Assembly: GCF_000092905.1 (NCBI RefSeq)
Contig: NC_014098.1
Location: 2,542,001-2,606,000 of the forward strand
DNA from: Kyrpidia tusciae DSM 2912
Lineage (GTDB): Bacteria > Bacillota > Bacilli > Kyrpidiales > Kyrpidiaceae
Length of the DNA stretch: 64,000 bases
Reading direction: 5' to 3'
Below are positions 34,079-43,005 of this stretch, piece after piece (positions within the stretch are counted from its first letter, which is position 1; the number at the start of each line of letters is the position of its first letter). The notes under the pieces are model-generated. The model ran no database searches, was not told the origin of the DNA, and worked only from the letters and a program-made list of their open reading frames with translations. A program made the position numbers and the translations under genes.

Positions 34079-35098
34079 ATGAGGCCGAAAACGGGCGCAT
34101 CCGGGAAGGGCAAAACCAAAGCGTCACCCGGCCACTTTCGCGTCCCCGGGGATTTGATGCGTCGCATGCGCCGGGAAGCGGCGGCATTGAACCTCGATGT
34201 GTCGGAATACATGGCCCTGATTGTCCACGGGTCTGAAATGATCCGCCGATCCTTGATTCCGGAGGGTCTGGAAAATTCCGATTTACTGCGAAAAGTTCTG
34301 GGGACCCCCATTCTGCTCGATATGGTGAAATCGACGGCCCACGCGGTGATCAAGGACGCTGTAAAAGAGTATTTGCCGGATTGGCGTTCGAAAGACGTCA
34401 CTCCCGAACAGCTGATCGAATGGCTGCGCGGGATTGGAGCAAAAAAATCCCGGCCGGAAACGCGTGCGGCACACGGGCCCGGGCCCGGCGGCCCCGGCGT
34501 GGGAGGTCCCATCCCCGGGCAGATGCCCTGGGGGGTGCCCGGGCCGGGCTACTGGCCACCCGCCCCAGGCTCCTGGCCGCCGGGGCCCGGAATCCCGCCC
34601 GGGCCCGGCAGCCCTCCCGGTTCTCCGCGGTTCTCTCCGCCCGGGGTCAGCGCGGAGCCACCGGGCCTCCCCCAGTCGTCTCCGGCCCCTTCCACAGGCC
34701 GAAGCGACCGGCCCTCCTCGGGAAGGACAGCCTCGGGACCGGGGTCTGGCTCTGGTCAAAATCCACCGTCCTTCCCATCGCCGGGTAACCGGGCGGGCCC
34801 TTCCGAGGCACCGGCGCCCCTCAGACCAGCTGCTCCAGAGTTCGGTCCCCACGGCCCGGCCATGGGATCGTGGCCCGGGGTCGAATCCTGGCCCGGGCCG
34901 GGATGGACGGGATACGGTTACCCGCCGGTACCCGCAACCCCACCAAGAGAGCGGCGCCCATTACCAGGACCGGCCCAGGGAAACGCAGGGCCCCGGGCCG
35001 CCGGGCAGCAACCCAAGCCGGGTGCTAAGCCCCACACCGCCTCGGTACAAAGGTCCATCTACGACTTACCCTGGCCGCCGCCCGACCTTCTGCGGTGA
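34079..35098 (+). CDS. Unknown protein: helical N-terminal domain with long Pro/Gly-rich tail
   Basis: About 339 residues from the ATG at 34079 (GGGGAG upstream). Residues 15-110 look folded: FRVPGDLMRRMRREAAALNL resembles a ribbon-helix-helix or basic helical start, followed by DVSEYMALIVHGSEM and VTPEQLIEWLRGIG. Residues 120-320 are almost only Pro, Gly, Ser, Ala and Trp. The last residues, SIYDLPWPPPDLLR, look like a conserved tail peptide. I do not recognise a family. Position beside yhcN- and ygzB-type genes suggests a spore- or envelope-linked role, which is inference. Confidence 0.65.
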   Translation: MRPKTGASGKGKTKASPGHFRVPGDLMRRMRREAAALNLDVSEYMALIVHGSEMIRRSLIPEGLENSDLLRKVLGTPILLDMVKSTAHAVIKDAVKEYLPDWRSKDVTPEQLIEWLRGIGAKKSRPETRAAHGPGPGGPGVGGPIPGQMPWGVPGPGYWPPAPGSWPPGPGIPPGPGSPPGSPRFSPPGVSAEPPGLPQSSPAPSTGRSDRPSSGRTASGPGSGSGQNPPSFPSPGNRAGPSEAPAPLRPAAPEFGPHGPAMGSWPGVESWPGPGWTGYGYPPVPATPPRERRPLPGPAQGNAGPRAAGQQPKPGAKPHTASVQRSIYDLPWPPPDLLR

Positions 35099-35175
35099 GA
35101 GATTTACGGGGACGGCCTCCCCGGGGCTGCGTCCCCGTCCGGCCGGTCCATTTCACACCCGAGGAGGTGACTCCC

Positions 35176-35280
35176 GTGACATTGCCGGCCTTCTTGCGAT
35201 GGGGCGTTATCTTTATGATCCTGTTTGTCGTCTACTTTTTTCTGGTGTCTGCCCGCGGCCCGGGAGCAAATGCCGCCTAG
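35176..35280 (+). CDS. 34-residue single-pass membrane peptide
   Basis: A GTG at 35176 follows GAGGAGGTGA at proper spacing and opens a 34-codon frame with one hydrophobic helix (WGVIFMILFVVYFFLVSA) and a short polar end. The strong ribosome site and the clean membrane segment argue for a real small protein. Function is unknown. Confidence 0.55.
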   Translation: MTLPAFLRWGVIFMILFVVYFFLVSARGPGANAA

Positions 35281-35452
35281 CGATCCCAGGCGCAAGGAGC
35301 GATCCCGCACCAGGCCGAGTGGACCCAGGGCAGGTACACCTCCTCCGCGGCGAAAACCGCGGTCAGGCAGGAGGGGGACTCGTCCGGGCATGATTCAAGC
35401 TTCGAGACGCATCTCCCGGCAAAAACGGAATTTTCGGCACCAGGCCCGTTGA
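35270..35452 (+). CDS. Possible small basic protein
   Basis: An ATG at 35270 opens a 60-residue frame, rich in Arg, Pro and Ser with RISRQKRNF near the end. It overlaps the stop of the 34-residue peptide. GGGAG is only 3 bases upstream, which is close. High arginine content can arise by chance in GC-rich DNA, so this is a weak call. Confidence 0.3.
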   Translation: MPPSDPRRKERSRTRPSGPRAGTPPPRRKPRSGRRGTRPGMIQASRRISRQKRNFRHQAR

Positions 35453-35562
35453 GACGAAACTCAGTTCACATCATCGGCGTGGCTCGGGCCGGTCCGGCCG
35501 GCACCCGCCTCGCCCCGGCCCCGGCCAGGGCTCCACGGGCACAGAGGGGAACGCCACCCACC

Positions 35563-36264
35563 TCAGCCTTCCGTGATCCCTCCGGCCCCCGCTCTCGACC
35601 TTTGCGGCCGCCGTCCTTGGGCCAACTCCTCTCCCCGTCTCCTTTCCCGCGCAAAGCGGCAGTAACGGGAGAGCGGACAGCGATCACAGCCCGGGGAGCG
35701 GGCCGAGCAGATCTGGCGCCCGTGGTGGATCAACCAATGGTGAGCCGCGGACCATTTCGCCTTGGGGATGCGCTTCATCAGTTGGCGTTCCGTTTCTTCG
35801 GGAGTTGTGGCATCGGCCAGCCCCAGGCGGTTGGCCACCCGAAACACGTGGGTGTCCACCGCAATGGCGGGCACCCCAAAGGCGTTGCTGAGGACCACGC
35901 TGGCCGTCTTTCTCCCCACTCCGGGCAGGGCCTGGAGCGCTTCGCGGCTCTTCGGCACCTGGCCACCGTACTCCTCCACCAGAATCCGGCAAGCCGAGAC
36001 GATATTTTTCGATTTAGTCTTATACAGTCCACACGACTGAATGTGGGGCTCGAGCTCCTCGGGCGAAAGCCGAGCGAAATCCTCAGCCGTGGGGAACTTG
36101 GCAAAGAGCGGCCCGGTGACGAGGTTCACCCGCTCGTCGGTGCACTGGGCGGACAAGATCGTGGCCACCAGTAGCTCAAAGGGATTCCGGTGGTCGAGGG
36201 CACACTTGGCGCCGGGATACGTTTGTTCCAACACTTCTAAGATTCGCTTTACAGGCACCTGCAC
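35563..36264 (-). CDS. nth: Endonuclease III
   Basis: About 233 residues. The helix-hairpin-helix LPGVGRKTASVVL with its catalytic Lys, the Asp in VDTHVFRVANRLGL and the [4Fe-4S] motif CSARSPGCDRCPLSRYC are all present. It removes oxidised pyrimidines and nicks the DNA. I prefer the GTG at 36264, spaced 6 bp from GGGAGGGG, over an ATG at 36279. The last 25 residues are basic and extend past the Fe-S loop. Confidence 0.95.
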   Translation of the reverse strand: MQVPVKRILEVLEQTYPGAKCALDHRNPFELLVATILSAQCTDERVNLVTGPLFAKFPTAEDFARLSPEELEPHIQSCGLYKTKSKNIVSACRILVEEYGGQVPKSREALQALPGVGRKTASVVLSNAFGVPAIAVDTHVFRVANRLGLADATTPEETERQLMKRIPKAKWSAAHHWLIHHGRQICSARSPGCDRCPLSRYCRFARERRRGEELAQGRRPQRSRAGAGGITEG

Positions 36265-36435
36265 CGAAACCCCTCCCATCTCCTATATCCGTATGATACC
36301 GGATTTTCTCAAGCTCTGAGAAGGGGCCTTCAACAGCCTGGAACTTCGCAAACCATGACCGCCGAGCAACTTGGACAGACAAGGGGCCCGCATCACCCTG
36401 CGGGCGATCGAGAAAAGGCTCACCGGTCTTATCCG

Positions 36436-37728
36436 TCATTCTTTCCTGAGCGACAAAACCGCCATCAGCAACGCACCGAGCAAGCCCAGTGCGACAAGAA
36501 AGAACAGCCCTCCGTTATACGAACCGCCGCTCCACTTGATAAAATATCCGATGATCGTTGGAACCAAAGCCGTAAAAATCATCCCGACGCCGTTCATCAC
36601 CCCGGCGGCGGCGCCGATGACGGAACGGCGAACCATCCGCTGCAAAATAGACCAATAAGACGACAGGCCAATCCCTAAGCTGCCGACGCCCAGCGAGAGG
36701 AAATACGCGCTCATCCGGTTGTCCGTCACGACGGCGGCGCCCCATATGAATACGGATGCCGACGTCAAGCCTGCGGCGATAAACGGCGCCCGCCTTTTCA
36801 CCCGGTCTGCTAAATAACCGAACACCACCAAAAATACCACAGCAACCATATAAGGCAAGGAAGCAAACACACCTAAGGAAGAAAATGAAAATCCGCGAAT
36901 TTCCTGGAGGTATTTAGGAAGCCAGGCCGTAAGACCAAAGAATATGCTTTGCGACGACATATATGCCACGGTGAGAAACCAAAAACGATAATCCGTCAAG
37001 TAATTTTCCACTGCGCTGTGATGGGCGACATCGGTCTGCGCCGCGGGTGCGCCCTGCCCGCCGCCTTCAATATAGGCCCTCTCGGACGCGCCGACAAAGC
37101 GAGACTGCGATGGACGCGCATTGACAAACCATGCGATCAACAGGATGGCGAGAACATTTAGAACGCTTAGAACGAAAAAGTTGCTGCGCCATCCCCAATG
37201 GCTGATGATGTACACAAAAGAGGGGGCGGCGATCATCGGTCCCACGAACAGGCCCAAAAGCCAAGCGGCGTTTGCTTTCGTCCGTTCCGACTCGGGGAAC
37301 CAATGGGTTACGATAATGCTTTGCATGGGCCAGTGCAGCCCTTCACCGATGCCGAGCAAAATACGGGTACTCATAATCATGGCAAAACCGGTCGCCGCGC
37401 CGCCCAATGCCATTGCAACGACCCAGATGGCCACCGCAATGAGCATCGCCGTCTTTGCCCCGACCCGTTCACCGACCCGTCCTAAAACGATGTTCGCGAT
37501 GCCGTATGTAAGCAAAAATGCCGTATTCAACAGTCCGATGCGAACCGCATTGCCGATCATGTCCATATCTTGAAGAAACTGTCTGTCGGCGACGAGCACG
37601 GATACATTGACGCGGTCCAAATAAGCGATAAGCAGCGTCACAAAGAGAACGGCAGCGACGACAAAGCGATAATGGGTTACACGTTCGATAGACATCCCAG
37701 GATGAGTCGACTCGTGTTGTGTTGACAT
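36436..37728 (-). CDS. MFS transporter, anion:cation symporter (ACS) type
   Basis: About 430 residues from the ATG at 37728 (GGGAGG nine bases upstream). Twelve hydrophobic helices, an early IAYLDRVNVSVL motif in helix 1 and the GEGLHWPMQSIIVTHWFP segment in helix 4 are typical of the ACS family (hexuronate, glucarate and aromatic acid carriers). The substrate is probably an organic acid. GC content and codon use are lower than in flanking genes. It diverges from the hydrolase gene at 38207, and both may be controlled from the space between. Confidence 0.85.
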   Translation of the reverse strand: MSTQHESTHPGMSIERVTHYRFVVAAVLFVTLLIAYLDRVNVSVLVADRQFLQDMDMIGNAVRIGLLNTAFLLTYGIANIVLGRVGERVGAKTAMLIAVAIWVVAMALGGAATGFAMIMSTRILLGIGEGLHWPMQSIIVTHWFPESERTKANAAWLLGLFVGPMIAAPSFVYIISHWGWRSNFFVLSVLNVLAILLIAWFVNARPSQSRFVGASERAYIEGGGQGAPAAQTDVAHHSAVENYLTDYRFWFLTVAYMSSQSIFFGLTAWLPKYLQEIRGFSFSSLGVFASLPYMVAVVFLVVFGYLADRVKRRAPFIAAGLTSASVFIWGAAVVTDNRMSAYFLSLGVGSLGIGLSSYWSILQRMVRRSVIGAAAGVMNGVGMIFTALVPTIIGYFIKWSGGSYNGGLFFLVALGLLGALLMAVLSLRKE

Positions 37729-38206
37729 CCTTATCCGCCTCCCAGAAACGAAGTCTGATGATTGCAATAAAACTAAATCGTCCGGATGTCACAGACGCGC
37801 ATTTCACCCCCCTTACTTCAGCGATTATTTTTAACTCTTATCAGACATCAGATATATTGTCAATCAAATGAAATCCGCATCCGTTCCGGCCATTGAACCG
37901 GAAGCCCTTGGGACTCCTGACTTCGGGAAGCATCCACAACTTGCGGATTTCACGACCAGATCATGGTCGTGCCGAACTCACGCCGATCTGCTTCGTGCCG
38001 AGGTTCGGGGAAAAAGGGACATCGAAAAAGGCTCGCACAAAGAAGGACTTGATCTTTAAAACATTATCAGCTATCATCATTAACCAATTAAGGTTTAGTT
38101 TTTTAAATTTATCAGTAAGGCGCGTGAGTGTGAACAGTATAACCACTTTCGGGGCCGGTTCTCGGAGTGCTGTTTGTTTAGTTTGTTTGGGAGGAAGGGG
38201 ATTGTG
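37729..38206. other. Divergent promoter region between the MFS gene and the hydrolase gene
   Basis: 478 bp without an intact gene. It is AT-rich at both ends. On the minus strand a consensus TTGACA (37863-37858) suggests an MFS promoter, but the -10 box is unclear. The palindromic element TATCAGACATCAGATA lies at 37838-37853, and a larger inverted repeat at 37869-37952. A short frame at 37868-38059 shows no recognisable similarity. Confidence 0.4.
37869..37952. repeat. Inverted repeat with nested hairpin upstream of the hydrolase gene
   Basis: TGAAATCCGCA (37869-37879) is exactly inverted as TGCGGATTTCA (37942-37952). Inside lies a second hairpin with TTCCGG and CCGGAA arms around eight bases. 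The whole could fold as a branched RNA or be a small mobile remnant. It is unlike the surrounding AT-rich DNA. Confidence 0.5.
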
Positions 38207-39070
38207 ATGGCATCGAAAACCCAAGTGACCGAAAAGCGTGTGGAAGCGAGAGGATTGACTTCGCACATTTTGCTCGCCGGTGATTCCGGCAAACCGGCGG
38301 TGCTGTTGCTGCACGGCGCGGGCCCCGGCGCCAATGCGGCCTCCAACTGGCGGCATCTGATGCCCGATTTGGCCGAGAACTTTTACGTCGTCGCCCCCGA
38401 TCTCATCGGCTTTGGCCAATCCGCGATCCCCGATCCAATTCCGGGCAACATCATGGCCTGGATCGGCATCCGGGTCGAACAGGTCCTCGGTCTCATGGAT
38501 CATCTGGGCATCGAGAAGGCGCACATCGTAGGCAACTCGATGGGCGGAGCGCTCACCCTCCAGCTGCTCAGCGAGGCGCCGGAGCGCTTCCTGAAAGTTG
38601 CATTGATGGGCTCGATCGGTGCGCCGGCGCCGCGCACTCCGGAGCTCACTCGTCTCCTGTCCTTCTATTCCGATCCACGTCCCGCACGGTACCGGGAGAT
38701 GATGCACAGCTTTGCTTATGATCCGGACAAGTTCGAAGGGATGGATCAGATCGTCTCCGAGCGGTACAAGATCGCGACCAACCCGGACGTGATGCCGATC
38801 GCGGAAAAGATGATCGATTCCATGAGGACCGGGATAGAAAGCCTCGTGATGCCGCCTTCCGTGCTGGGCAAGCTTCCGCACGAAGTGCTGCTCTTCCACG
38901 GCCGCCAGGATCGCATCGTGCCGCTGGATACAAGCCTTTATCTGCTGCAGCACCTCAAGCACGCGGAACTCATTGTGCTCGACCGCTCCGGTCACTGGGC
39001 GCAGCTCGAGCGATGGGACATCATGCGGCCGATACTCGAACGGCATTTTGGGGCCAAGAGCTGGAACTAA
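38207..39070 (+). CDS. Alpha/beta hydrolase, meta-cleavage-product (MhpC/BphD-like) type
   Basis: A 287-residue hydrolase with GGAGGAAGGGG before its ATG. The oxyanion segment LLLHGAGPGANAASNW, nucleophile GNSMGGA, acid GRQDRIVP and His in SGHWAQLE complete the triad. The HGAGPGA and ANAASNW features are typical of enzymes that cleave C-C bonds in meta-ring-cleavage products of aromatics. It is followed 23 bp later by a broken gene of the same kind of pathway. Confidence 0.88.
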   Translation: MASKTQVTEKRVEARGLTSHILLAGDSGKPAVLLLHGAGPGANAASNWRHLMPDLAENFYVVAPDLIGFGQSAIPDPIPGNIMAWIGIRVEQVLGLMDHLGIEKAHIVGNSMGGALTLQLLSEAPERFLKVALMGSIGAPAPRTPELTRLLSFYSDPRPARYREMMHSFAYDPDKFEGMDQIVSERYKIATNPDVMPIAEKMIDSMRTGIESLVMPPSVLGKLPHEVLLFHGRQDRIVPLDTSLYLLQHLKHAELIVLDRSGHWAQLERWDIMRPILERHFGAKSWN

Positions 39071-39093
39071 GAGCAGCGGGAGAGAGGATCGTG

Positions 39094-39678
39094 ATGCTTG
39101 ACGAAGGTTTGGTCACACAATTGGCCGCTCAGCTGCATGCCGCTGAGCAGCAGCGCATTCAAATCGAGCACATCGGTGCACATGGAATACAAGTTCCCCA
39201 AATAGAAACTTTTGATGAAACAGTTGGAATTGTAAATTCCGCAAAATATTTCCCATTGGGGAATCGGGGAGGAGCTTTGACCAGATCTGCAGACTATGGG
39301 AACATTCCTCCTGGAGAATATTTCAGGTTGGCCAATGAACATACGATTCTTGTGATTCAATGTGAAACGAAACAAGCCTTGGATAACCTTGAGTATATTG
39401 CACAAGTGCCGAACATAGATGTGATCTTTTTAGGGCCCTTCGATATGTCCATATCCCTGGGTGTGCCCTCAGAAATCAATCATCCAAAAGTGATTGAAGC
39501 CGAAGAAAAAGTTCTTGAAGTTTCTCTTAATTATGATAAAATTCCGGGTATTTATGTGCGAAACGCAGAACAAGCGATGCAAAAAATGGGTAAAGGTTTT
39601 AGATACATCGTGATGGGCACAGACAACCGAGTGATCGTCCAAGCGTATAAAGAATTAATTTCTCCATTAAAATTGTGA
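39094..39678 (+). pseudogene. Chimeric remnant: HpaH-like N-terminus fused to HpaI/HpcH aldolase C-terminus
   Basis: The frame is open for 194 codons with a good ribosome site. Residues 1-27 (MLDEGLVTQLAAQLHAAEQQ...) match the start of 2-oxo-hept-4-ene-1,7-dioate hydratase (HpaH). From about residue 28 the sequence is the C-terminal two thirds of an HpcH/HpaI aldolase (IQVPQIET, YFPLGNRGG, ILVIQCETKQALDNL, FLGPFDMSISLG). About 80 residues of the aldolase barrel and nearly all of the hydratase are missing. Base composition falls sharply at the join near 39170-39183, where GCACAT is repeated. Activity is unlikely. Confidence 0.75.
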
Positions 39679-39792
39679 AAAGTTAATAGAGGGCGCCGGT
39701 GTTGGCGCGGGCCCGGCATCGCACTTGCGGAGCGCCATTGGTTGCTTGACCGCCCTTGGCCCCGGCGGCGGCCCCATCTTCCGCTGTCGGCA

Positions 39793-41307
39793 TCACTCCG
39801 CCGTCTTCGCCGACCCCCCAGCCGTCCTCCGCCCGCCACGCAGCGAGGACACCACCGCCCCCAGCACACAGGTGACCGCAGCGGCCCAGAACACCGTGTG
39901 CATCGCACCCATAAACACCTCCGGAGACGGCTGCACAACTCCGCCCGCCTCCACGGGACCAATGTCCCCGGGACCTGCGTCCGTTGCCCCGGACAGAACC
40001 CCCAGCCGGTAGGTGAACAACGACACCGACAGGGAGATCCCGAAGACCATTCCCAGATTTCGGGTCAGCGCATTCAACCCCCCGGCCAGCCCTACCTTCG
40101 AACGGGGCACCGAGCCCATGATGCTGGAGTTGTTCGGGGACTGAAATAACCCCTGGCCCAGTCCGAATACGGCGAGATGCCCCGCCACCACCCAAGGACT
40201 GACTTCGGGCGACAACATGTTCAAAGCGACAAATCCAAGAGCATTGAGCGTCAACCCCCCGGTGGTCAACACATAGGGGCCAATACGGTCGGACAACCAC
40301 CCGGCCAGCGGCGCCGTCACCGCCATCACCACCGGGTTCGCCGCCATGACATACCCCGTCACCGCCGGGGATTGGTGCATCACCGTCTGGATGAAAAAGG
40401 GCATCATCACATTGACGCAGAACAACGAAACAAAGGACAAAAACGCCGCGGCGCTTCCAGTGGAGAACATGCGAATTCGGTACAGACTGAAATCGAGCAT
40501 CGGATGGGGGATATGCACCTCGCGCAGGTAAAACAACACCAGGACCAGCAGGGAGGCTCCGATGCCTCCCAGGGTCGGCCAAGACGTCCAGCCCCGACCC
40601 TCCGCCCCGGAGACAGCGAACAACAGGGCCGTGATCCCCACGGCGAACATCCCGGCCCCCACCAGATCAAAGGGCTCTCTCCCGCCGCCCCTCTCCCGGG
40701 GAAGAATCCGCCAACCCGCAAAGAATGCCACGGCACCGATCGGTACGTTCACCCAAAAAATCGCCGGCCATCCGAAATGCTCGATCAACAACCCACCGAA
40801 CGCCGGGCCGCTGAGCGTCCCCAGGGAAACGGTGGTACCGATCATCCCCAGCGCCCGTCCCCTCTCCCGGGGGCCGAAGGTGGTGGCCACCAGCCCTTGA
40901 CCGTTGGCCATCAAAAACGAAGCCCCCACTGCCTGCACTACCCTCATCCCGATCAGCATCCCCACCGATCCGGACACCGCACAGAGGGCCGACCCAATGG
41001 CGAACAGGGCAAACCCGAGATTGTACAGCCGCCCCCGTCCGAGCAGGTCGGACAATTTTCCGACTGTGGGTAAAAGGGCGCAGATCGTCAATAGATACGC
41101 TGTGACGACCCACTGGACCGAGGCCAAGGGCACATGAAAACTCTCCGAAATCGTCGGGAGCCCCACATTGGCGATACTTCCGTCCAGGTTGGCCATAAAG
41201 GTGCCGACCGCCACATTCGCCAATACCAACCATTTGCGGACTCCGCCGATGTCCTCACTGCCACCGGAAGTATCCAACAAGCTGTGCTCCCGTCTGACCT
41301 GCTCCAC
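39793..41307 (-). CDS. MFS drug efflux transporter, DHA2 (EmrB/QacA) type
   Basis: About 504 residues and 14 hydrophobic helices. I chose the GTG at 41307, which has GGGAGG seven bases upstream. An ATG at 41322 overlaps the stop of the permease gene. Motifs ANLDGSIANVGLPTI (helix 1), GKLSDLLGRGRLYN (loop 2-3) and GTLSGPAFGGLLIEHFGWPAIFWVNVPIG (helix 5) define the DHA2 family. It is the last gene of a marR-ABC-ABC-MFS operon. Confidence 0.9.
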   Translation of the reverse strand: MEQVRREHSLLDTSGGSEDIGGVRKWLVLANVAVGTFMANLDGSIANVGLPTISESFHVPLASVQWVVTAYLLTICALLPTVGKLSDLLGRGRLYNLGFALFAIGSALCAVSGSVGMLIGMRVVQAVGASFLMANGQGLVATTFGPRERGRALGMIGTTVSLGTLSGPAFGGLLIEHFGWPAIFWVNVPIGAVAFFAGWRILPRERGGGREPFDLVGAGMFAVGITALLFAVSGAEGRGWTSWPTLGGIGASLLVLVLFYLREVHIPHPMLDFSLYRIRMFSTGSAAAFLSFVSLFCVNVMMPFFIQTVMHQSPAVTGYVMAANPVVMAVTAPLAGWLSDRIGPYVLTTGGLTLNALGFVALNMLSPEVSPWVVAGHLAVFGLGQGLFQSPNNSSIMGSVPRSKVGLAGGLNALTRNLGMVFGISLSVSLFTYRLGVLSGATDAGPGDIGPVEAGGVVQPSPEVFMGAMHTVFWAAAVTCVLGAVVSSLRGGRRTAGGSAKTAE

Positions 41308-41321
41308 TTTCGCACCTCCCA

Positions 41322-42140
41322 TCAAGCCGCCATCCGCCGGGGAAAGAGAACTGTACTAAGAATGAGCATCACCGCACCCGCCCCGGCGAGAACCGCCCAA
41401 TCCACCCCGAGGTGCGCCGGAGTCCCAAGGAGCAGTCCCCGCAGTCCATCTACCAAATAACTCATCGGATTAATCGTCGCAATCACCCGGAGCCAATCCG
41501 GCATGATGGTCGTGGGGTAAAGGGCGTTGGATGAGAAAAAGAGCGGCATGGTGATGACCTGGCCGATGCCCATCATCCGCTCCCGGGTGCGGAGCAGCGC
41601 CGCCAGCACCATCGACATCCCGGAGAAAAAGGCCGCACCGAGGACCACCGTGGCCAGGGCGCCCAGAATCCGCCCGGGGCCCCACAAGATGTGCACCCCG
41701 AGCAACAAAGCCAGGATCAGCACCATCACCGCCTGGCCGATGGAGCGGACTGAGGCACCGAGCATTTTGCCCAAAAAAATCGCCGAACGCCGCATCGGCG
41801 TCGTGAGAAATTTTTGCAATTGTCCCGTCTCCCGCTCCCAGATGATCGAGATCCCGTAAAAAATCGCTATAAAAGTGACAGATTGGGCGAGGATCCCCGG
41901 GGTGAGAAAAGCGAGGTATGTGGTCTTGCCCGTAGGAATCATCCCGATGCGGCTGAAAGCCTGCCCGAACACCAGCAGCCACAACGCCGGCTGCACCGCC
42001 CGCATGAACAGCTCGGTGGGATCTTTGCGCAGTTTGAGGATCTCCAGTTCGATCAGCGTCCAGACGTGAAGCAGGTACAACCCCGGAGCCCCTGCTCGTT
42101 TAACCGAGGCGCCTGGCCGTACGTCGGCTTCGGAGAACAT
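41322..42140 (-). CDS. ABC-2 type permease (DrrB-like)
   Basis: About 272 residues from the ATG at 42140 (GGAGGG 8 bp upstream). An N-terminal amphipathic stretch with LIELEILKLRKDP is followed by six membrane segments. The SNALYPTTIMPDWLRVIATINPMSYLVDGLRGLLLG segment near the end is the ABC-2 signature. With the ATPase encoded upstream it should export a lipophilic compound. It overlaps the ATPase gene by 41 bp. Confidence 0.88.
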   Translation of the reverse strand: MFSEADVRPGASVKRAGAPGLYLLHVWTLIELEILKLRKDPTELFMRAVQPALWLLVFGQAFSRIGMIPTGKTTYLAFLTPGILAQSVTFIAIFYGISIIWERETGQLQKFLTTPMRRSAIFLGKMLGASVRSIGQAVMVLILALLLGVHILWGPGRILGALATVVLGAAFFSGMSMVLAALLRTRERMMGIGQVITMPLFFSSNALYPTTIMPDWLRVIATINPMSYLVDGLRGLLLGTPAHLGVDWAVLAGAGAVMLILSTVLFPRRMAA

Positions 42141-43005
42141 CCCGCATCCCTCCCCCCTGCTCTTCAAAGGCGCCGGCATAATGGACGAACACGTCCTCCA
42201 AGGTACCCTCGGGCTTGCCGGCGGCCAGCCGCAGCTCCTCCAGCGTGCCCTGGGCGGCGATGCGCCCCCGGCTCATCATCGCCACGCGATGGCAGAGAGA
42301 TTCGGCTTCCTCCATATAGTGAGTGGTCATCACCACCGTCATCCCTGCCTCCTGCTGAAGCCGGCGGATGTGATCCCAGACCCCCTGCCGGGCGACGGGG
42401 TCCAGCCCCACCGTGGGTTCATCGAGAAACAGCACCTTGGGGCGGTGCATCACCGCCTGGCCGATCTCCAGCCGTCGGATCATGCCCCCCGAATACGTCC
42501 TCACCGGCCGGTGGGCCGCTTCGGCCAGACCCATCGATTCCAGCGTCTCCTCCACCCGCTCCCGGCGCACCCGGCGGGGGAGACCAAAAAAGCGGGAAAA
42601 TAGCAACAGATTTTCATAGCCGGTGAGGGTGGCATCCACGCTCAGCATCTGAGGCACGTACCCGATGGCCCCCCGCACCCGGCCTGCCGCCCGACGCACG
42701 GAATATCCCGCCACAAAGGCCTCCCCGTCATCTGGGCGCAAGAGGGTGATCAACATCTTGATCGTCGTGGATTTTCCCGCGCCATTGGGGCCGAGAAGAC
42801 CAAAACACTCCCCTTCCGCCACGGCAAAATCCACCCCGTCCACGGCGCACACTTCGCCGAATCGCTTTCGTAAACCCTGTACCTTCACCGTCCATTCTGT
42901 CCCCGACACACCCCGGCTCACCGGAGAATCCTTCAGCCCGGAGACGGCCACTCCTTCCCCACCGTGCGATCTTTCCCGCCCCTCGAAATCCGAGGTCATC
43001 CTCAT
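42100..43005 (-). CDS. ABC transporter ATP-binding protein (DrrA-like)
   Basis: A 301-residue ATPase. Walker A is GLLGPNGAGKST, the signature YSGGMIRRLEIG, Walker B VLFLDEPTVGLDP. The first 37 residues before the ABC domain are polar and not usual for this family. A start further inside cannot be excluded, although the ATG overlaps the marR stop in an ATGA. It energises the permease encoded next. The last 35 codons overlap that gene in another frame. Confidence 0.92.
   Translation of the reverse strand: MRMTSDFEGRERSHGGEGVAVSGLKDSPVSRGVSGTEWTVKVQGLRKRFGEVCAVDGVDFAVAEGECFGLLGPNGAGKSTTIKMLITLLRPDDGEAFVAGYSVRRAAGRVRGAIGYVPQMLSVDATLTGYENLLLFSRFFGLPRRVRRERVEETLESMGLAEAAHRPVRTYSGGMIRRLEIGQAVMHRPKVLFLDEPTVGLDPVARQGVWDHIRRLQQEAGMTVVMTTHYMEEAESLCHRVAMMSRGRIAAQGTLEELRLAAGKPEGTLEDVFVHYAGAFEEQGGGMRDVLRSRRTARRLG

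Noticed and set aside
39683-40582. Open frame of 299 codons on the minus strand
   Set aside because: It lies inside the DHA2 transporter gene in a different frame, a common artefact in GC-rich DNA.
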